Positions 32,851 through 42,340 of a DNA stretch of 64,000 nucleotides are shown here, in pieces. Positions within the stretch are counted from its first letter, which is position 1. Every line of letters begins with the position of its first letter. The notes beneath the pieces are model-generated. The model was not told where the DNA came from and searched no databases. It saw nothing but the letters and a program-made list of their open reading frames with translations. Location: the NCBI RefSeq assembly GCF_000445105.1, contig NZ_ATDP01000089.1, positions 62,001 through 126,000 on the forward strand, written 5' to 3'. This stretch comes from Sphingobium lactosutens DS20. Lineage in GTDB: Bacteria > Pseudomonadota > Alphaproteobacteria > Sphingomonadales > Sphingomonadaceae. Both the position numbers and the translations under genes were made by a program.

Positions 32851-33118
32851 TCAAATATTGAAGCAGGCCCGTGTATATTTGGCGTAATCCTGCTCCGAGA
32901 ATCCGTCTTTAGCCCTTGTGTGAAAGCCATTGCGCACGTCCGAAATGGCTTCCCCGTATTGCAGGCTGCATACCTCGTCCGTGGCCGGATCGCAATGTCG
33001 CCCGATCTGCGACCTCCTTCCAGCTGGCATCCTCGGCCTTGGCATTGAGAAGCCGCAGATAGGCCACGAACTGCTGTTCTTCATAATGCACCGATGCCGT
33101 TGCATTAAGCTGAGTCAT
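32851..33118 (-). pseudogene. Remnant of a small helical gene
   Basis: ATG 33118 starts MTQLNATASVHYEEQQFVAY, then LRLLNAKAEDASWKEVAD. In the neighbouring frame coding-like sequence continues (CDPATDEVCSLQYGEAISDV, FHTRAKDGFSEQDYAKYTRA) to a stop at 32851. The first part vaguely recalls DUF2285-type DNA-binding proteins, but I cannot confirm it. The gene appears broken by a frame change near 33000. The region upstream of 33118 is the divergent promoter of the TetR gene at 33157. Confidence 0.35.
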
Positions 33119-33156
33119 AACTACATATTGAGCCAACGCAGGTTCAAGGTTTCGGA

Positions 33157-33831
33157 ATGGCAAGGTCAGGGCGCCCGACAAAAGAGCAATCGGAAGAACT
33201 TTCCCGGCGGATCATCGGGGTCGCCACCAGTATGTTCCTGGACAAGGGATATGCAGCTACCACCATAGAGGAACTTGCCTGCGAATTGCGTGCATCCAAG
33301 CGCAGTATATACAATAGATTCGCCGACAAGGCATCGTTGTTCAAAGCGGTGACAGTCAGCTACGCGGCGCAATCTTTGCAGACCATAGATCACTGTATTA
33401 CGCACGGCTCTCCTCCAGAAGAGCAGATACACCAAGCATGTCTCAATGTGCTCGGCTTGTTCCTGACCCCTGACGTCGTCGCAATAGAGCGTGTTGTTGT
33501 CCATGAGGCGGGCCAGTTTCCAGAAATCGTGCCCATACTCGAAAGCGCAAGGTTGAGCGCGATGCATCGTCTCCAGCCCGCCATCGCTGCCTTGGGGCGC
33601 TGGTCTGTCGATGAGGCGCACACACGGGACGCAGCACAAATATTGTGGGATCTCACGATCGCGGCCCAAGTTCGAGGCGCAGCTCTGGGGCTGTGGCGGC
33701 CTGAAGTGACGGAACAAACGCGAACGGAGATGCGAAAACGAATCAACCTGTTCCTGCACGGTTATGCGGCTCTCATTCAATCCCAAGAGGCGAATGCTCC
33801 CGTCGAAACGGAAGGGGAGCGGCTGCAATGA
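33157..33831 (+). CDS. TetR-family regulator
   Basis: A 224-residue repressor. The N-terminal helix-turn-helix is clear: RRIIGVATSMFLDKGYAATT, IEELACELRASKRSIYNRFA and DKASLFKAVTV. The C-terminal helical domain resembles AcrR/AefR-type ligand domains. AAGG precedes ATG 33157. The stop overlaps the start of the carboxylesterase gene (ATGA at 33828), so it is co-translated with the enzyme it likely controls, an autoregulated operon. Confidence 0.88.
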   Translation: MARSGRPTKEQSEELSRRIIGVATSMFLDKGYAATTIEELACELRASKRSIYNRFADKASLFKAVTVSYAAQSLQTIDHCITHGSPPEEQIHQACLNVLGLFLTPDVVAIERVVVHEAGQFPEIVPILESARLSAMHRLQPAIAALGRWSVDEAHTRDAAQILWDLTIAAQVRGAALGLWRPEVTEQTRTEMRKRINLFLHGYAALIQSQEANAPVETEGERLQ

Positions 33832-35372
33832 CGGTAAGTCCATCGCCTGCTGCGACCGATCTACATGAGCTCGAGCGGCCCACGACATCCGGCATTGTGC
33901 GCGGCGTAGTCGACGATTGTGTGCGGACATGGCGAGGCATTCCCTATGCCGCCCCGCCCGTCGGTGCATTGCGCTTTCGCGCGCCTCAACCGTCTCAATC
34001 CTGGGAAGCTATCCGCGACGCCAGCGCGTTCGGTCCGATACCGGTGCAGAAACGTGGTTTTGAAGCGATCGGCGGTGCTGGAGCGTCCACTCCGATATCC
34101 GAGGACTGCCTGACGGTCAATGTTTCCGCACCGCTTGGCGGCGGTCAGTCACCAAAGCCCGTGGTGGTGTGGATATACGGAGGCGGATTTTCGCTCGGCG
34201 GAAGCCGGTCACCGCTATATCGCGGCAATCACCTCGTGCAAAACGGTGATGTCGTCTTCGTCAGTTTCAACTACCGCGTAGGCCTTTTCGGCTTTTCGGA
34301 CTTCAGTTGCTGGTCGACGCAGGAAGGCCCGGTCGATAGCAATCTCGGCCTGCGAGATCAGGTCGCCGCGCTGGAATGGGTGCGCGACAACATCGCGGCT
34401 TTCGGTGGCGATCCGCAAAACGTCACGATCGTCGGGCAATCAGCCGGTGCTGCTTCTGTTGCCTTCCTGTTGTGCGTTCCCGCAGCAAAGGGCCTTTTCC
34501 ACCGCGCGTTCGCCATGAGCACGGCGGGGTTCAGCGTCTACGGGCGCGACGCCCATGCCGCCTTTGCACGCGAAATCCTTGGCATGCTTGGAATCGACCC
34601 GACCGCAGATATCGTGGGTGATGCGCTGAGATCTGTTGATGTCGACAGGCTGAACGAGGTCGCCGGGCGCTTCTTCTACGATATCGCTCCCGACAAATAT
34701 CCGGGCTTCCTGCCGACATCGCCGGTCATCGATGGCGATTTCCTGCCGCAGCATCCGGTCGATGCTTTCAACGATGGCTTGGCACATCGCGTGCCGCTGG
34801 TGATCGGAACGATGTCGCGCGAGGGGGCCATTCTGGACAAGGCCCTCCCGGTGATCTGCTCCCGAGTCAACCGGCTGGAGGCCATGTTCGCGGCAGCCGA
34901 TGCCGCGCTGCGCAGTCGCATCGTTTCTGCCTATCCGGGCTACCCGTCGAAAGGGACGGCCATCGACGTAGGCGGCGATCTGAACTTCTGGGTTCCGACG
35001 CTGCGCATCGCGGAAGGACATTCGCGCTTCGCGAACTGCTGGGTTTACCGCTTTGACTACGCCACGCCGCTCACACGACTTGCGTTTAAGGAAGCGACGC
35101 ACGGCCTCGACCTGCCGATGCTGTTCGGCACGACCGGCGAGGGTGAACTCGGACGTCTCGATCTTTTCCGACGGAAACAGTCCAGAGTGGTCAGCCAGCG
35201 TTTTCAGAAGGCCTTCCTCGATTTCACCCACAGCGGAACACCGGAGTGGAACCGTTACGATGCCGAGCGTCGCAAGACCTGGATATTCGATACCCAGGAT
35301 CGCGAAGAAGGCGATCCGCGCCATCAACGGCGAGTGGCCTGGGGCGGCTACCGGGGCCCCTCGTCGCCATAA
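33828..35372 (+). CDS. Type B carboxylesterase
   Basis: A 514-residue alpha/beta hydrolase of the carboxylesterase B (para-nitrobenzyl esterase) family, which cleaves carboxylic esters. Seen: WRGIPYAAPPVGALRFRAPQ, the E-D-C-L motif (ISEDCLTVNV), oxyanion loop WIYGGGFSLGG, the block LGLRDQVAALEWVRDNIAAF and nucleophile motif IVGQSAGAASV with Ser around residue 207. The acid is probably the Glu near MSREGAIL, and the His is in EATHGLDLPMLFG. No signal peptide, so it is cytoplasmic. The extreme C-terminus is directly followed, in the same frame after the stop, by a GMC-oxidoreductase fragment. Confidence 0.88.
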   Translation: MTVSPSPAATDLHELERPTTSGIVRGVVDDCVRTWRGIPYAAPPVGALRFRAPQPSQSWEAIRDASAFGPIPVQKRGFEAIGGAGASTPISEDCLTVNVSAPLGGGQSPKPVVVWIYGGGFSLGGSRSPLYRGNHLVQNGDVVFVSFNYRVGLFGFSDFSCWSTQEGPVDSNLGLRDQVAALEWVRDNIAAFGGDPQNVTIVGQSAGAASVAFLLCVPAAKGLFHRAFAMSTAGFSVYGRDAHAAFAREILGMLGIDPTADIVGDALRSVDVDRLNEVAGRFFYDIAPDKYPGFLPTSPVIDGDFLPQHPVDAFNDGLAHRVPLVIGTMSREGAILDKALPVICSRVNRLEAMFAAADAALRSRIVSAYPGYPSKGTAIDVGGDLNFWVPTLRIAEGHSRFANCWVYRFDYATPLTRLAFKEATHGLDLPMLFGTTGEGELGRLDLFRRKQSRVVSQRFQKAFLDFTHSGTPEWNRYDAERRKTWIFDTQDREEGDPRHQRRVAWGGYRGPSSP

Positions 35373-35470
35373 AAACTCAAGGTGAGGGATGTCGATCGCT
35401 TCCACGTCATCGACGTATCGATCATGCGCACCATGACGAGTGGCAACGCCAACGTTGCGAAACAGGCGCT
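35373..35470 (+). pseudogene. C-terminal fragment of a GMC oxidoreductase
   Basis: Right after the esterase stop, in the same frame, the sequence reads KLKVRDVDRFHVIDVSIMRT and MTSGNANVAKQAL. This matches the C-terminal FAD-binding motif of GMC oxidoreductases (choline dehydrogenase-like), normally L-R-V-x-G-V-x-x-L-R-V-V-D-A-S-x-M-P-T-x-x-S-G-N-T-N. Only about 33 codons remain. No function. From 35470 to 35714 no gene is seen. Confidence 0.65.
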
Positions 35471-35714
35471 GGCCTTGCATTCCTCGAAGACGCTGGTCCC
35501 AACCTATTTTAGGAATGAGCGCTTCTCATCTGATCTTCTCGCCCAGGGGGGGCGCCTACCAGTGTGGTGGGACCATGAAAGAGGTTCGGAGAGCAGAATG
35601 TTGGAGGCAAGCAATTCCGATCTGAAAAAAGTAACCCGCGACCGCGGGTTTCTCTGGGCCACGGGAGAGGGGGAAACGGGTTGAAATTTGCCAGAAGCGA
35701 AAAATGCTGCCAGA

Positions 35715-36266
35715 CTACCCCTCTACAACTCCAGGCGCGAGCCTGGACCTCATACTCTCCTTCCGATCGAATTTGCGACCGTCGGCGATAAATGTGCCGT
35801 CGCCGACGGCGTGCAACATGCGCTTTTCCTTGCGCGCATCATCATACCAGACAGCAAGTCCGTCCAGCACGATGATGCTGTGGCGTTCTATGATTTCCGT
35901 GACGCAGCATTCGATATTCGCCAGACATTCCCTGATGAGTGGAGCCCCGACATGCTTTCCGGGGAGCGCCGTGAGATCGAATTTCCGGAACTTGTCTGTG
36001 TCCTGCCCCGAGCAGGTTCCGATGCCGACGATCGTGTCGACCATGTCGACGGTTGGTATCGAGATCACACATTCCTTCGTAGTTTTGAGAGCTGCATAGG
36101 AATGGTTCCACCCGCCGGTCGTGATCGCGAACCGCGGCGAGAAATCCATGACCATCGTCCAGGTGATGGTCATGATATTATTCTCTTTACCGTTATTGGT
36201 CGTCACTAATACAACCGGTCCCGGTTCGATCAGGGTAAATGCTCTATCCAAAGCGAACGAATGCAT
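35715..36266 (-). CDS. Flavin reductase-like FMN-binding protein
   Basis: A 183-residue split-barrel flavoprotein of the flavin reductase/flavoredoxin family. Residues MTITWTMVMDFSPRFAITTG and YAALKTTKECVISIPTVDMV correspond to the FMN-binding strands; FDLTALPGKHVGAPLIRECL follows. Members reduce FMN with NAD(P)H for two-component monooxygenases or act as electron carriers. AAGGATCATGAT precedes ATG 36266. No oxygenase partner is adjacent, so it may serve enzymes elsewhere. Confidence 0.75.
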   Translation of the reverse strand: MHSFALDRAFTLIEPGPVVLVTTNNGKENNIMTITWTMVMDFSPRFAITTGGWNHSYAALKTTKECVISIPTVDMVDTIVGIGTCSGQDTDKFRKFDLTALPGKHVGAPLIRECLANIECCVTEIIERHSIIVLDGLAVWYDDARKEKRMLHAVGDGTFIADGRKFDRKESMRSRLAPGVVEG

Positions 36267-36619
36267 ATCATGATCCTTGTCATGGTGTGACGGAACTACG
36301 ACCAGCTATTGCGTACCACTTATTTGCGGCTTTCCCACCTGTCGGATGGTGATGCGCGCGCAAGATCGGGCGGCAACGCGTGTAGCCCCAATCGTTCGAA
36401 CCGCGAAGCGTCTGGTAAGCACCCGCTGCGCATGGGCTGGCGGCACGCCATGTCCGTCAGCATTCACCGACGGACATGATCTGTGAGTTGCCGACGCGGC
36501 GATGTCTGGTGGTGCAGACCCACGATTAAGTCTCACGCCGTTCCATCGCCAGCCCGACAAAGGGCCGATGTTTTGACAGAGTGCAGGTTAGACGAGAGGT
36601 CGCCTAACGAATGGTCCCT
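36267..36619. other. Gene-free stretch with ten-base inverted repeat
   Basis: About 350 bases with no supported gene. The notable element is CATGTCCGTC (36449-36458) paired perfectly with GACGGACATG (36469-36478) around a ten-base loop. No T run follows on either strand, so an operator, recombination end or RNA hairpin are all possible. Confidence 0.5.
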
Positions 36620-37474
36620 TCATGCCAGGGCCTTGAGGGCATCAGCGACGCTGACGGACAGTGGAGTGGTCGAGCGGCCGATCAGCTTTGAAAGCTGCTT
36701 GCCGTCGTCAAACAGCGCGCCCTCAGAGGCGCTGACATCCCAGCCAGCGATCGAGGCCGCCAGCGCTTTCGGCAAGCCGACCTCGATAAGTGCTTTCGTA
36801 TATTCGGCTTCCGTCAGGTTCTTGTAGGGAATGTCTTTCCCGCTTTGCTTCGAGATTTCGGCGGCAAGGTCGGTGAGCGTCCAGGCGGTGTCGCCCGCCA
36901 GCTCGTAGGTCTTCCCCTCATGCCCCTCGCTGGTCAGAACCGCGACAGCGGCTTCGGCATAGTCGAGACGCGAAGCGGAGGAAATCTTGCCGTCGCCGGC
37001 GCTGCCGATGAAAGCGCCTCCCGCCAGCGCGCCGCCAATCGAGCCGGTGTAGTTCTCCGTGTACCAGCTATTACGCAGAATCGTATAGGTGATGCCGGCC
37101 CCCTTTAAAGCCGCTTCTGTCTGCCGATGCTCTTCGGCGAGGCTGAGCGGTGACGTGTCGGCATGGAGAAGGCTGGTATAGACGATCCGGCTAACCCCGG
37201 CCGTTCTGGCGGCATCAATGATGTTTCCGTGTTGCACCGCGCGCTGGCCGACCTCGCTGGAGGAGATGAGCAGTAGCGTCTTGACTCCCGCCAGGGCTGC
37301 TTCCAGTGTTTGCGGTATAGCGTAGTCGGCAGCGCGCACAGCGACGCCGAGATCGGCGGCCTTATCGGGTGAGCGGGCCAGCGCGACGATATCCGTCGCC
37401 GGGACTTTTGCCTTCAGCTTGTCGATCACGAGGCGGCCGAGCTGACCGGTTGATCCACTTACGGCGATGATCAT
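36620..37474 (-). CDS. qorB: NAD(P)H:quinone oxidoreductase, QorB/YtfG type
   Basis: A 284-residue atypical SDR of the NmrA-like group. The cofactor motif is IIAVSGSTGQLGRLVIDKL at the very N-terminus. SRIVYTSLLHADTSPLSLAE, HRQTEAALKGAGITYTILRN and SWYTENYTGSIGGAL match QorB (YtfG), which reduces quinones with NADPH. AAGGAG lies nine bases before ATG 37474. The divergent HxlR gene is the typical partner regulator of qorB, and the 88-base gap should hold both promoters. Confidence 0.85.
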   Translation of the reverse strand: MIIAVSGSTGQLGRLVIDKLKAKVPATDIVALARSPDKAADLGVAVRAADYAIPQTLEAALAGVKTLLLISSSEVGQRAVQHGNIIDAARTAGVSRIVYTSLLHADTSPLSLAEEHRQTEAALKGAGITYTILRNSWYTENYTGSIGGALAGGAFIGSAGDGKISSASRLDYAEAAVAVLTSEGHEGKTYELAGDTAWTLTDLAAEISKQSGKDIPYKNLTEAEYTKALIEVGLPKALAASIAGWDVSASEGALFDDGKQLSKLIGRSTTPLSVSVADALKALA

Positions 37475-37562
37475 TTTTTGAGAACTCCTTGTCGTGTCTG
37501 GCTGTCAATTGGATGTATGATGCTGCTGCCGATTAATAAGTACGCACATGAAGGTAAGTTTG

Positions 37563-37973
37563 ATGAAATCTAACGCGCCCCCACGCGAAACCGGAGACGT
37601 TGCTGTCGCAAGTCTCTCGGAGAAGATCGAGCGCGGCAATCTGATGGTGGATGGCTGTCCTTCGCGCGAAGTGCTCAAGCACGTGACGAGCCGATGGGGC
37701 GTTCTGGTCCTGATCGCCCTGATGCCGGGCACACATCGCTTTAGCGATCTGCGCCGCAAGGTAACCGGCGTGAGCGAACGGATGCTGGCGCAGACGCTGC
37801 AATGGCTGGAGAAAGACGGCCTGGTGGATCGCAAGGCCTACAAGATCGTCCCGCCGCATGTGGAGTATACGCTTACCCCGCTAGGGCAGGAGGCTGCCGC
37901 CCGGGTTCGCGATCTGGCGGACTGGATCGAAATCTCATTTCCGCAGATCTCGCAGCGCTGGAATGGAACGTAG
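37563..37973 (+). CDS. HxlR-family regulator (QorR/YtfH type)
   Basis: A 136-residue winged-helix protein: GCPSREVLKHVTSRWGVLVL, IALMPGTHRFSDLRRKVTGV, SERMLAQTLQWLEKDGLVDR, KIVPPHVEYTLTPLGQEAAA. The single Cys close to the N-terminal end of the fold (D-G-C-P-S-R) is the redox-sensing residue in QorR, which is released by diamide and quinone-like stress. I chose ATG 37563 for AAGG eight bases upstream; ATG 37548 is an alternative. It should repress the divergent qorB. Confidence 0.85.
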   Translation: MKSNAPPRETGDVAVASLSEKIERGNLMVDGCPSREVLKHVTSRWGVLVLIALMPGTHRFSDLRRKVTGVSERMLAQTLQWLEKDGLVDRKAYKIVPPHVEYTLTPLGQEAAARVRDLADWIEISFPQISQRWNGT

Positions 37974-38031
37974 CGGGAAGGTTGATCGATGCCTCAGGAT
38001 GGCAGCACCTCAGGCAGAAAGAAGGCGAGGC

Positions 38032-40225
38032 ATGACATCGAACGACCACAATGCGCAGCACAATCACCAGTACCGACATGGCGCTCATCCTAAACCGGAG
38101 GGTGCAACAAGGGTCATCGATCCCGTCTGCGGAATGGAGATCGATCGTTAACGGCGGCGCATCGGGTGGAGTTCGACGGTCGGACCTTCTGGTTCTGCTC
38201 TGTCAATTGCAAGGACCGCTTCGAGGCGGTGCCCGCCAGCTATGCCGCCTCAGCAGCTGAAAACCCTGTCGCCACGCAAGGCGGGCATGCCTCCGCCGAT
38301 GCTCACTCCTCCAGCCATTCTGCGCATGATCACACACAGCATGGCAAAGCGACGGAGCCGGTTCCGGAAGGCACGATCTGGACCTGCCCGATGCACCCGG
38401 AAATTCGGCGGGACGGCCCGGGAAGCTGCCCGATCTGTGGCATGGCGCTGGAGCCGCTGGTCGCGACGGCCGAGATTGGACCTAGCCCCGAACTGAAAGA
38501 TATGACGCGCCGCTTCCGGATTGGCCTCGTGCTGGCGATGCCGGTCTTTCTGCTAGAGATGGGTTCGCATCTCATCCCTGCGCTGCATCATCTCGTTCCG
38601 CCCTATATCTCGACATGGGTGCAGTTGATCCTGGCAACAGCGGTCGTGCTCTGGGCCGGCTGGCCGTTTTTCCAGCGCGGCTGGACGTCACTGGTCAACC
38701 GCAGCCTGAACATGTTCACGCTTGTCGCCATGGGCACAGGTGTGGCTTGGGCGTATAGCATGGTCGCAGCACTGGCCCCCTCTCTCTTTCCATCGGCTTT
38801 CCGCGACGCCGACGGAACGGTGGCGGTGTATTTCGAGGCGGCGGCCGTCATTACCGTTCTGGTCCTTCTTGGACAGGTGCTCGAATCGCGCGCCCGGGAG
38901 CAGACCTCAGGGGCGATCCGCGCGCTGCTTGACCTCGCACCTAAAATAGCGCGCCGCATTAGTGCCGTTGGAAGCGAGCAGGACGTGCCGGTGGAGGAGG
39001 TTGCGCTTGATGACAGGTTGCGTGTGCGGCCGGGTGAAACCGTGCCCGTCGATGGCCTGGTGGAAGACGGCGTTGCTCGCTCGACGAATCCATGGCGACG
39101 GGCGAATCCATGCCGGTGACGCGCGCCGTTGGCGACAGGGTTGTCGGCGGTACGCTCAACCAGACCGGGGCGCTGGTCATCCGGGCCGAAAAGGTCGGCC
39201 GCGATACGATGCTGTCGCGCATCGTCCAGATGGTCGCCGACGCCCAGCGATCGCGCGCGCCGATCCAGCGCATGGCGGATCAGGTCTCCGGCTGGTTCGT
39301 ACCCGTCGTCATGGTCATTGCCCTCATCGCATTTGCTGCCTGGGGGATCTGGGGACCGGAGCCGCGGCTCGTGCACGGATTGATCGCCGCCGTTTCCGTG
39401 CTGATTATTGGATGCCCCTGCGCGCTCGGTCTCGCGACGCCCATGTCGATCATGGTTGGCGTCGGCAAAGGGGCAGGGGCGGGCGTGCTGATCAAGAATG
39501 CCGAGGCGCTGGAGCGTATGGAGAAGATCGATACCCTTGTGGTCGACAAGACCGGCACGCTTACCGAGGGAAAACCGGCTGTGACGAAAATCGTCGCCGC
39601 GCAGAGCCTCCACCAAGACGAGATCCTTCGTCTCGCCGCCAGTGTCGAGAAGGCATCCGAGCATCCACTCGCACGCGCCATCGTTGCTGCGGCCGAGGCG
39701 AAGGGGCTCTCGGTCCCCGCTGTTACCGCGTTCGACAGCCCGACCGGCAAGGGTGCAGTCGGAACAGTCGATGGTCAACGCGTGGTGCTGGGCAACGCCG
39801 CCTTTCTTGGCGAATATGGGCTTGACGCGACGCCTCTGGCGGCAGCCGCAGATGATTTGCGCCGTGATGGCGCAACCGCCATCTATGTTGAAGTGGCCCA
39901 AAGGGTTGCGGGCATTTTCGCCATCGCTGATCCGGTCAAGGCCACCACGCAGGCCGCTCTTGATGCGCTCCACGCCGAGGGCATCTGCATCGTCATGCTG
40001 ACCGGTGACAACCAAACCACTGCCGACGCCGCGGCCCGGCGTCTTGGCATTGATGAGGTGAAGCCGATGTGCTGCCCGATCAAAAGGCCGCTGTCGTTCA
40101 GAAGCTGAAGGCGCAAGGCAAGGTGGTCGCAATGGCTGGCGACGGCGTCAACGACGCCCCGGCACTGCCCGTCGCCGATATTGGCATCGCCATGGGTTCG
40201 GGCACCGACGTCGCCATTGAAAGCA
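38032..40225 (+). pseudogene. copA: Copper P1B-type ATPase, three frameshifts and lost C-terminus
   Basis: Four pieces in successive frames make a CopA-like exporter. Piece 1 (ATG 38032) has an HxH-rich start and [10 protein letters not shown] of a YHS domain. Piece 2 (from about 38150) continues [20 protein letters not shown], then the metal-binding [20 protein letters not shown] and membrane helices. Piece 3 (from about 39085) gives [32 protein letters not shown], the phosphorylation site VVDKTGTLTEGKPA and KASEHPLARAIV. Piece 4 (from about 40065) has [20 protein letters not shown]. Each shift is one lost base. After V-A-I-E-S-T-G (about 40225) the last two membrane helices are replaced by a dehydrogenase fragment. 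Confidence 0.8.
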
Positions 40226-40470
40226 CGGGCCTATCAGTGCGATCATGGCGGCGCTTGTCGCTGGTGCGACGAGCATGGTCGCGGTGGACGCAACCGGGAG
40301 CCGCCGCGATCTCGGATGGCAACGGCGCTATTTATATCGTGAATAGCCGCCAGGCGATCCGGCTGCGGCAACCCAGGAAATTACCGCCGCCGCCGATCTC
40401 ACGCTCGAAAGCAGCGGCCCTCCTGAGATGCTTGGCCAGACTATCGACGCGCTGTTCGCCTACAGCATCT
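40226..40470 (+). pseudogene. Zinc alcohol dehydrogenase fragment joined to copA
   Basis: Directly after the ATPase break the reading [20 protein letters not shown], then TGSRRDL matches the cofactor domain of benzyl-alcohol-type dehydrogenases (G-L-S-A-I-M-A-A). After a stop and further frame changes, IVNSRQ and then [20 protein letters not shown] with [12 protein letters not shown] continue the same domain. At least two frame breaks occur in 240 bases. The N-terminal zinc domain and C-terminus are absent. It runs into the end of the convergent SDR gene. Confidence 0.6.
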
Positions 40471-41218
40471 GTCCGCCGGAGATGTCGAACGACGTTCCGT
40501 TCGCCCAGCCCATGTCGTCGGAAAGGATTGCTGTGACCGCACCGCCGATATCGTCTGGCAACCCTACGCGCCCCAGAGCGATGCCTTGCGCCACAAAGGC
40601 GTTGACAGCTTTGTTGTCACGGACCGCGCCGCCCGCGAAATCCGTGGCGATCGCGCCGGGCGCGATGGCGTTTACGCGGATCCTGCGGGCGCCGAGTTCG
40701 ACCGCCATAAACCGCGTCAGTACCTCCACCGCGGCCTTCATCGCCGCATAAACGCTGTAGCCTGGTAGAGTGAAGCGCACGAAGCCGGACGAGACGTTGA
40801 GGATGCGCCCATCGTCCTCAATCAACGGCAACAGTTTCTGTGTGAGAAAAATCGGGCCGCGCAGATGCGTGGCGACCAGCGCGTCGAATTGCACCTCGGT
40901 CGTGTCCACAAAATTCGCGCGGATGCCGATGCCGGCATTGTTGACGAGGAAATCGAACCGCTCGCGATCGAAGGTTTCCTTCAGCGCACCACTGACTGCC
41001 TCTGCGAAAGCGGCAAAGCCGGCGGTATCATCGACGTTAAGCGGAAGCATAGCGGCCTTGCCGCCCTTCGCCTCGATTTCCTCTTTCAGCGCCTTGGCCT
41101 CTGTCGCGCCTGTGCGATAGGTCCCGACGATGCCGACACCACGTTCGGCGAGATGGAGCGCCATGTTGCGGCCAAGTCCGCGACTGGCGCCGGTGATGAG
41201 GGCGATCTTTTCGGTCAT
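40460..41218 (-). CDS. Short-chain dehydrogenase/reductase
   Basis: A 252-residue classical SDR: cofactor motif TGASRGLG ([20 protein letters not shown]), NNAG ([16 protein letters not shown]), catalytic Ser ([16 protein letters not shown]) and YxxxK ([18 protein letters not shown]), with the end [16 protein letters not shown]. It probably interconverts an alcohol and ketone with NAD(P). AAAGGC precedes ATG 41218. A divergent AraC regulator of the type often paired with such enzymes lies 169 bases away. Confidence 0.88.
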   Translation of the reverse strand: MTEKIALITGASRGLGRNMALHLAERGVGIVGTYRTGATEAKALKEEIEAKGGKAAMLPLNVDDTAGFAAFAEAVSGALKETFDRERFDFLVNNAGIGIRANFVDTTEVQFDALVATHLRGPIFLTQKLLPLIEDDGRILNVSSGFVRFTLPGYSVYAAMKAAVEVLTRFMAVELGARRIRVNAIAPGAIATDFAGGAVRDNKAVNAFVAQGIALGRVGLPDDIGGAVTAILSDDMGWANGTSFDISGGQML

Positions 41219-41387
41219 GTCTTGCCTTTCAGGAGGTTGATTGTGGTGAGGTCCGCCATTCCCAGACGTTCCTCGACCTTCCTGAGATAGGTAATCCATC
41301 AGCCGCGAACCCACCCGATACGCTCAGCTTCTTGCCCGATTGTCTCACGCGCCTTGTTTGAAGCGATGGCAGGGGTCATAATGGCTC

Positions 41388-42302
41388 ATGAGCAATGACT
41401 ATGAGCCGCATCTGGATATCGCCTTGCGCCATGCCGCGCCGGGGCGTGCCGGGACACAGGTCCCGCACCTCGATCTGCGAGTAGGCCATGCCCGGACCGC
41501 AGGTACTCCATGCCTCTATCGGTCTATGGTCTGTTTCATTCTTCAGGGGGCGAAGCGCGTTGCGATCAACGACGAGGTGTTCAGCTATGACAGCTCGCAC
41601 TATCTGGTCAGCGCCCTCGACCTGCCGTTGATGGGCGAGGTACTCGATGCCGACCGGAGCCGGCCCTATGTCGCGGTGTCTTTGGTGCTCGATCCGGCTT
41701 TGCTGGCTGAACTGGCGGCGATGATGGGGCCGGAGCGGGAGGCCGATGCCGGAGGGATAGGCATCGCGATAAATCCCATGACAGCGCAGCTTCGCGACGT
41801 GCTACTCCGGCTGCTGTCGCTGCTCGACACGCCCGACGACATTCCCGTGCTTGCGCCGATGGTCGAGCGCGAATTGCTTTACCGGCTTCTTCAAGGGCCG
41901 CAGGGTCGCCTGCTGCGCCAGATCGCGCGGCCGGACGGATCACTCGCGCGCATCCGTCGCGCTGTCGCATGGATCAGGGATCATCACGACAAGCAATTGC
42001 GCATCGAAGCGTTGTGCGAAGCGAGCGGCATGAGCCGCCCCAGCCTGCATCGGCATTTCCTCGCTATCACCGGTTTCAGCCCGCTGCAGTATCAGAAGCA
42101 GCTTCGTTTGCAGGAGGCCCGCCGCCTGTTGCTTGCCGGCGAGCGCAATGCCTCTGCCGTTGCCTTCGCGGTCGGCTACGAGAGCGCGTCCCAGTTCAGC
42201 CGCGAATATCTGCGGCAGTTCGGTGCGCCGCCCGCTCGCGATGTCCGCCAGGTACGGCGGCAGATCGAGGAAGCTGTCTTCAAGCGACCACCTTTTATAT
42301 AG
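41388..42302 (+). CDS. AraC-family regulator
   Basis: A 304-residue protein with an AraC_N-type cupin sensor (CLYRSMVCFILQGAKRVAIN, DSSHYLVSALDLPLMGEVLD) and two C-terminal HTH motifs (IEALCEASGMSRPSLHRHFL and ASAVAFAVGYESASQFSREY). The subfamily commonly activates adjacent oxidoreductase genes in response to small organic compounds. It diverges from the SDR gene and probably controls it. ATG 41388 has only a weak ribosome site. Confidence 0.88.
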   Translation: MSNDYEPHLDIALRHAAPGRAGTQVPHLDLRVGHARTAGTPCLYRSMVCFILQGAKRVAINDEVFSYDSSHYLVSALDLPLMGEVLDADRSRPYVAVSLVLDPALLAELAAMMGPEREADAGGIGIAINPMTAQLRDVLLRLLSLLDTPDDIPVLAPMVERELLYRLLQGPQGRLLRQIARPDGSLARIRRAVAWIRDHHDKQLRIEALCEASGMSRPSLHRHFLAITGFSPLQYQKQLRLQEARRLLLAGERNASAVAFAVGYESASQFSREYLRQFGAPPARDVRQVRRQIEEAVFKRPPFI

Positions 42303-42340
42303 GGGGCAGGCGAGATTTCGACTTCCACCAGTCGGTCGTG

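Noticed and set aside
38603..40132. A 509-residue minus-strand ORF opposite copA
   Set aside because: The plus strand carries unmistakable P-type ATPase motifs throughout; the opposite frame is open because of GC bias.
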